Positions 61,321-64,000 of a stretch of 64,000 nt of DNA are shown here, in pieces; within the stretch, counting starts at the first letter, position 1; each line of letters opens with the position of its first letter. Source of the DNA: Bradyrhizobium elkanii USDA 76. Lineage in GTDB: Bacteria > Pseudomonadota > Alphaproteobacteria > Rhizobiales > Xanthobacteraceae. The notes under the pieces are model-generated. The model ran no database searches. It was given only the letters and a program-made list of their open reading frames with translations, and had not been told where the DNA came from. The stretch spans positions 2,472,001 through 2,536,000 of the forward strand of contig NZ_CP066356.1 in the NCBI RefSeq assembly GCF_023278185.1, given 5' to 3'. The position numbers and the translations under genes are program-made.

Positions 61321-61428
61321 GGACGCAATCCCTGCCTTGCCGTCTGCGGAGCCATGCCGAGTTTCCATCAGCTGCGTTCGCCGGGCAAGCGAAAGCGCGA
61401 TGACACGGCGATGACACGGCAACATGCA

Positions 61429-61860
61429 TCAGCCGCCGCTGAAGCCGAACGCATGCGCGAATGAACCGAAGCCGCCGCGGCTCACCGACGAGCTTGACGA
61501 CGAGCTCGAGGAAGCGGAGGAGCCGCTCGACGACGAGCTGCCGCTGTAGAAGCTGCTGCGCGAGCCGCCGCCGCCGCCCGATCCGGACGATGAGTTGCGC
61601 GACGTGCAGTCGACGCCGGGTTGTGGCGGGACCGGCGTGGCGACGCCCGGTGCGGTGACGCCCGGCGGCGTCGGCGGCACCGGCTGGCAATTCGGCCGCG
61701 GCATCAGCGCGTAGGCGCTGCCGCCGACCGCGAGCGTACCCATCAAGAGCAGCGCGACGTGGTTGGAGCGCTTGGATGGCGCATCCGGCCGCGGCGGCGT
61801 CGGCGCCGCCGGCACGACCGGTCGCCGTTTGCCGAAGTCCGGGTTCGGTTTGCGCGCCAT
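61429..61860 (-). CDS. YgiB/UPF0441 (DUF1190)-like Ser-rich membrane protein
   Basis: A 143-residue protein: Pro-rich N-terminus, one helix (ALLLMGTLAVGGSAYALMP), two Cys (NCQP, VDCTSRN), then a long Ser/Gly stretch and the end SRGGFGSFAHAFGFSGG. The RGGFG end and position between DUF350 and GSP-synthase genes match the YgiB/YjfM proteins. The run of Ser codons (about 40 residues, mostly Ser) suggests repeat slippage. The start at 61860 is used; 61872 adds four residues. It begins 16 bp after the DUF350 stop. Confidence 0.7.
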   Translation of the reverse strand: MARKPNPDFGKRRPVVPAAPTPPRPDAPSKRSNHVALLLMGTLAVGGSAYALMPRPNCQPVPPTPPGVTAPGVATPVPPQPGVDCTSRNSSSGSGGGGGSRSSFYSGSSSSSGSSASSSSSSSSSVSRGGFGSFAHAFGFSGG

Positions 61861-61876
61861 GGTTTGGCTCAACGGC

Positions 61877-62281
61877 TCAGTAGATCATGCAGGCCGCGTT
61901 CAGCGCGCCTGCGGCCAGCGAGGACAGCCCGAGCCAGATCGCCGGCGCCATTTCGCCGGAGGCGATCCGCGCCGACAGGTTCGGCACCGGGATCTTCACG
62001 ATGTAATAGACGATGATCTGCACGATCAGCGCGATGATGCTCCAGATCAGGCAGTCCACCACATTGGCGGAATGGGCGATGGCGCTGACCACCGGCAGCA
62101 CGAAGCCGAGCAGGCTCAAGCCCAGCGCAATCGCCGCCGCCGGATCGTTGTCGCGGATCAGCTGGAATTCGTCATGCGGCGTGACGCGCGTGTAGACGAA
62201 GAGGTAGGCGACCACGGCGATCAGCGCCGTGCAGAAATAGACCAGGAACGCCGGCAGCCCGGCGAGGGATTGCAGGATCAT
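61877..62281 (-). CDS. DUF350 membrane protein (YjfL-like)
   Basis: A 134-residue protein with four membrane helices: AFLVYFCTALIAVVAYLFVY, AAIALGLSLLGFVLPVVSAI and two more. The loop TPHDEFQLIRDNDPAAAIA is typical of DUF350. The fixed pairing of DUF350, YgiB-type and GSP-synthase genes in distant bacteria implies one shared function, probably at the envelope. The ATG at 62281 (MILQSLAGLPAF) is the first gene of the cluster; the longer frame reaches 62389 without a signal. Confidence 0.85.
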   Translation of the reverse strand: MILQSLAGLPAFLVYFCTALIAVVAYLFVYTRVTPHDEFQLIRDNDPAAAIALGLSLLGFVLPVVSAIAHSANVVDCLIWSIIALIVQIIVYYIVKIPVPNLSARIASGEMAPAIWLGLSSLAAGALNAACMIY

Positions 62282-62378
62282 GTCGGGGCGGTCCGGGAGT
62301 TCGTCGGGATTCGCGCGAGGCAGGATTGCACGTTCCCTTGGTCGGCGCATGCCGACAGCCGGTTCAATCCCAAACAAA

Positions 62379-62402
62379 AACCCCGCCATTTACGGCGGGG
62401 TT
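62379..62402 (-). terminator. Rho-independent terminator after ctrA
   Basis: The minus strand reads AACCCCGCC-GTAAAT-GGCGGGGTTTTTG: a 9-bp stem, 6-base loop and T-run. It lies 47 bp past the ctrA stop. Confidence 0.9.
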
Positions 62403-62448
62403 CAGGTCGAAAGGAGCGAACCTTGCGGTTCTCTGCGGGCCAAGAAGG

Positions 62449-63150
<702 letters not shown>

Positions 63151-63227
63151 GCCAGTCCCCTATAGTCGCCGCTCCGGGCGTCAGGTCGGCCGCACTTGCG
63201 GCACTCACAAAACGCCTTTGAACAACT

Positions 63228-63396
63228 GATTCGGATCCTGACGAGATATGGTTAACAAAAACTGATTCCTCGACGCAAGCTCTAACCGTGCAATTTTTGT
63301 CGAATCGCCCTAAGATATTGCGTAGAAGAAGCTTTTCCTAACCGCGCTCGTTCAGTTTCCACATTAAGAGCCGGGCCTAACCGACTCTCGCGACTC
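63228..63396. promoter_or_regulatory. ctrA/fliI intergenic control region: GANTC cluster and CtrA half site
   Basis: GANTC methylation sites occur at 63228, 63264, 63302, 63383 and 63392. TTAACCAT, a CtrA half site, is on the minus strand at 63248-63255, about 98 bp upstream of ctrA. In Caulobacter, ctrA promoter P1 is controlled by CcrM methylation at GANTC and by CtrA itself. The 367-bp gap (63151-63517) holds no gene. Confidence 0.6.
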
Positions 63397-63517
63397 GCCC
63401 TTCTTCTGATGGGCAAGCGACCTCAGTCACCAAAGACAGTGACGCAATGATTAATGATGCGGGTAAACACGAAGTTAAGCGGCCGGAGCAAAATCGTGGA
63501 AACTTAAGGTTTTCGCA

Positions 63518-64000
63518 ATGAAGGCGCTCGCGGAGCAGATCGGCGACATCGACGGCGTCAATATTTATGGCCGCGTGGTCGGCGTCCGCGGGCTGATGGT
63601 CGAGATCGCCGGCCCGATCCACGCGATGTCGGTCGGCGCCCGCATCGTGATCGATGTCGGCGTGGGCCGCGTCATCCCGGCCGAGGTGATCGGCTTCTCC
63701 GGCGAGAACGCGGTGGTGATGCCGTTCGGCGGACTCGATGGCGTGAGGCGCGGTTGCCGCGCGGTGATCGCCAATGCGGCGAGCCAGGTGCGGCCGTCGC
63801 CGGCCTGGCTCGGCCGCGTCGTCAACGCGATGGGCGAGCCGATCGACGGCAAGGGCCCGCTGGTGCAGGGCGCCTCGCCGATGTCCTACCGCAACTCGCC
63901 GCCGCCGGCGCATTCGCGCAAGCGAGTCGGCCCGCCGCTCGATCTCGGCGTGCGCGGTCTCAATACCTTCCTGACCTGCTGCCGCGGCCAGCGGCTCGGC
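63518..64000 (+). CDS. fliI: Flagellum-specific ATP synthase FliI (N-terminal part, runs off the window)
   Basis: The first 161 residues of FliI: MKALAEQIGDIDGVNIYGRV, the beta-barrel domain, then AWLGRVVNAMGEPIDGKGPL (the segment just before the nucleotide-binding core) and DLGVRGLNTFLTCCRGQRLG, which leads into the Walker A beyond base 64,000. FliI is the ATPase of the flagellar export apparatus. The ctrA-fliI divergent pair is common in bradyrhizobia. Start from the family N-terminus; the ribosome site (AAGG at 63506-63509) is moderate. Confidence 0.93.
   Translation, partial: MKALAEQIGDIDGVNIYGRVVGVRGLMVEIAGPIHAMSVGARIVIDVGVGRVIPAEVIGFSGENAVVMPFGGLDGVRRGCRAVIANAASQVRPSPAWLGRVVNAMGEPIDGKGPLVQGASPMSYRNSPPPAHSRKRVGPPLDLGVRGLNTFLTCCRGQRLG

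Overview
The window reads as chromosomal DNA of a Bradyrhizobium-type alphaproteobacterium (Nitrobacteraceae). The evidence is the high GC content, a CtrA/ChpT/CheA/FliI block of alphaproteobacterial type, an EipA homologue, a class B3 metallo-beta-lactamase that I recognise as very close to BJP-1 of Bradyrhizobium japonicum, and several families of palindromic intergenic repeats common in that group. I see no phage, integrase, IS transposase, rRNA operon or CRISPR array. One tRNA gene, tRNA-Val(CAC), is present.

Layout. 1-3.7 kb: the tail of an unidentified gene, a ycjX-ycjF-like pair and a hemolysin III family membrane protein. 3.9-16 kb: small catabolic and detoxification genes. They are an SDR oxidoreductase, a TetR-controlled HpaB-like flavoprotein hydroxylase, a benzoylformate decarboxylase-like enzyme, the BJP-1-like lactamase, and an HxlR-controlled cluster (VOC protein, cysteine hydrolase, Tat-exported epoxide hydrolase, ABM monooxygenase). 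16-23 kb: hisC, then a CoA-linked catabolic block (MaoC-like dehydratase, CaiB/BaiF CoA transferase, acyl-CoA dehydrogenase) divergent from a LysR regulator, and a thiamine-diphosphate decarboxylase split into two genes. 23-31 kb: a membrane nucleotide cyclase, an ABC-type binding protein, a PEP mutase/isocitrate lyase family enzyme, an alpha/beta hydrolase divergent from a MarR regulator with two strong palindromic operators, and a TPR-methyltransferase. 30.7-33.4 kb: two tandem CYP153-like cytochromes P450. 33.6-52 kb: mixed envelope and transport genes (DUF898, M48 peptidase, NhaA, L,D-transpeptidase, EipA), a MerR-ATPase fusion, an acetolactate-synthase-like enzyme, a PD-(D/E)XK-like protein and several very small genes. 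52-59.7 kb: cysQ, chpT and a complete chemotaxis operon cheA-cheW-cheY-cheB-cheR. 59.9-62.3 kb: a glutathionylspermidine-synthase-like gene with DUF350 and YgiB-like partners. 62.4-64 kb: ctrA divergent from the start of fliI, which runs off the end.

How the genes work together. The right end is a motility and cell-cycle block: ChpT is the phosphotransferase that feeds CtrA, CtrA controls flagellar genes such as fliI, and the Che proteins control the flagellar motor. The left two thirds are mostly short, separately regulated degradation modules. Four regulators lie beside clear or plausible targets: TetR at 5.7 kb, HxlR at 11.6 kb, LysR at 20.8 kb and MarR at 28.0 kb. Three of them have visible operator-like repeats.

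The most unusual structure is in the repeats. A MITE-like element with inverted ends and a 10-bp target duplication sits at the same internal site in two separate copies of a larger palindromic repeat. No single wholly new multi-gene system stands out. The best candidates for novelty are the MerR-ATPase fusion, the DUF350/YgiB-like/Tat-peptide/GSP-synthase cluster, the Cys-rich MarR regulon and the nested repeats.
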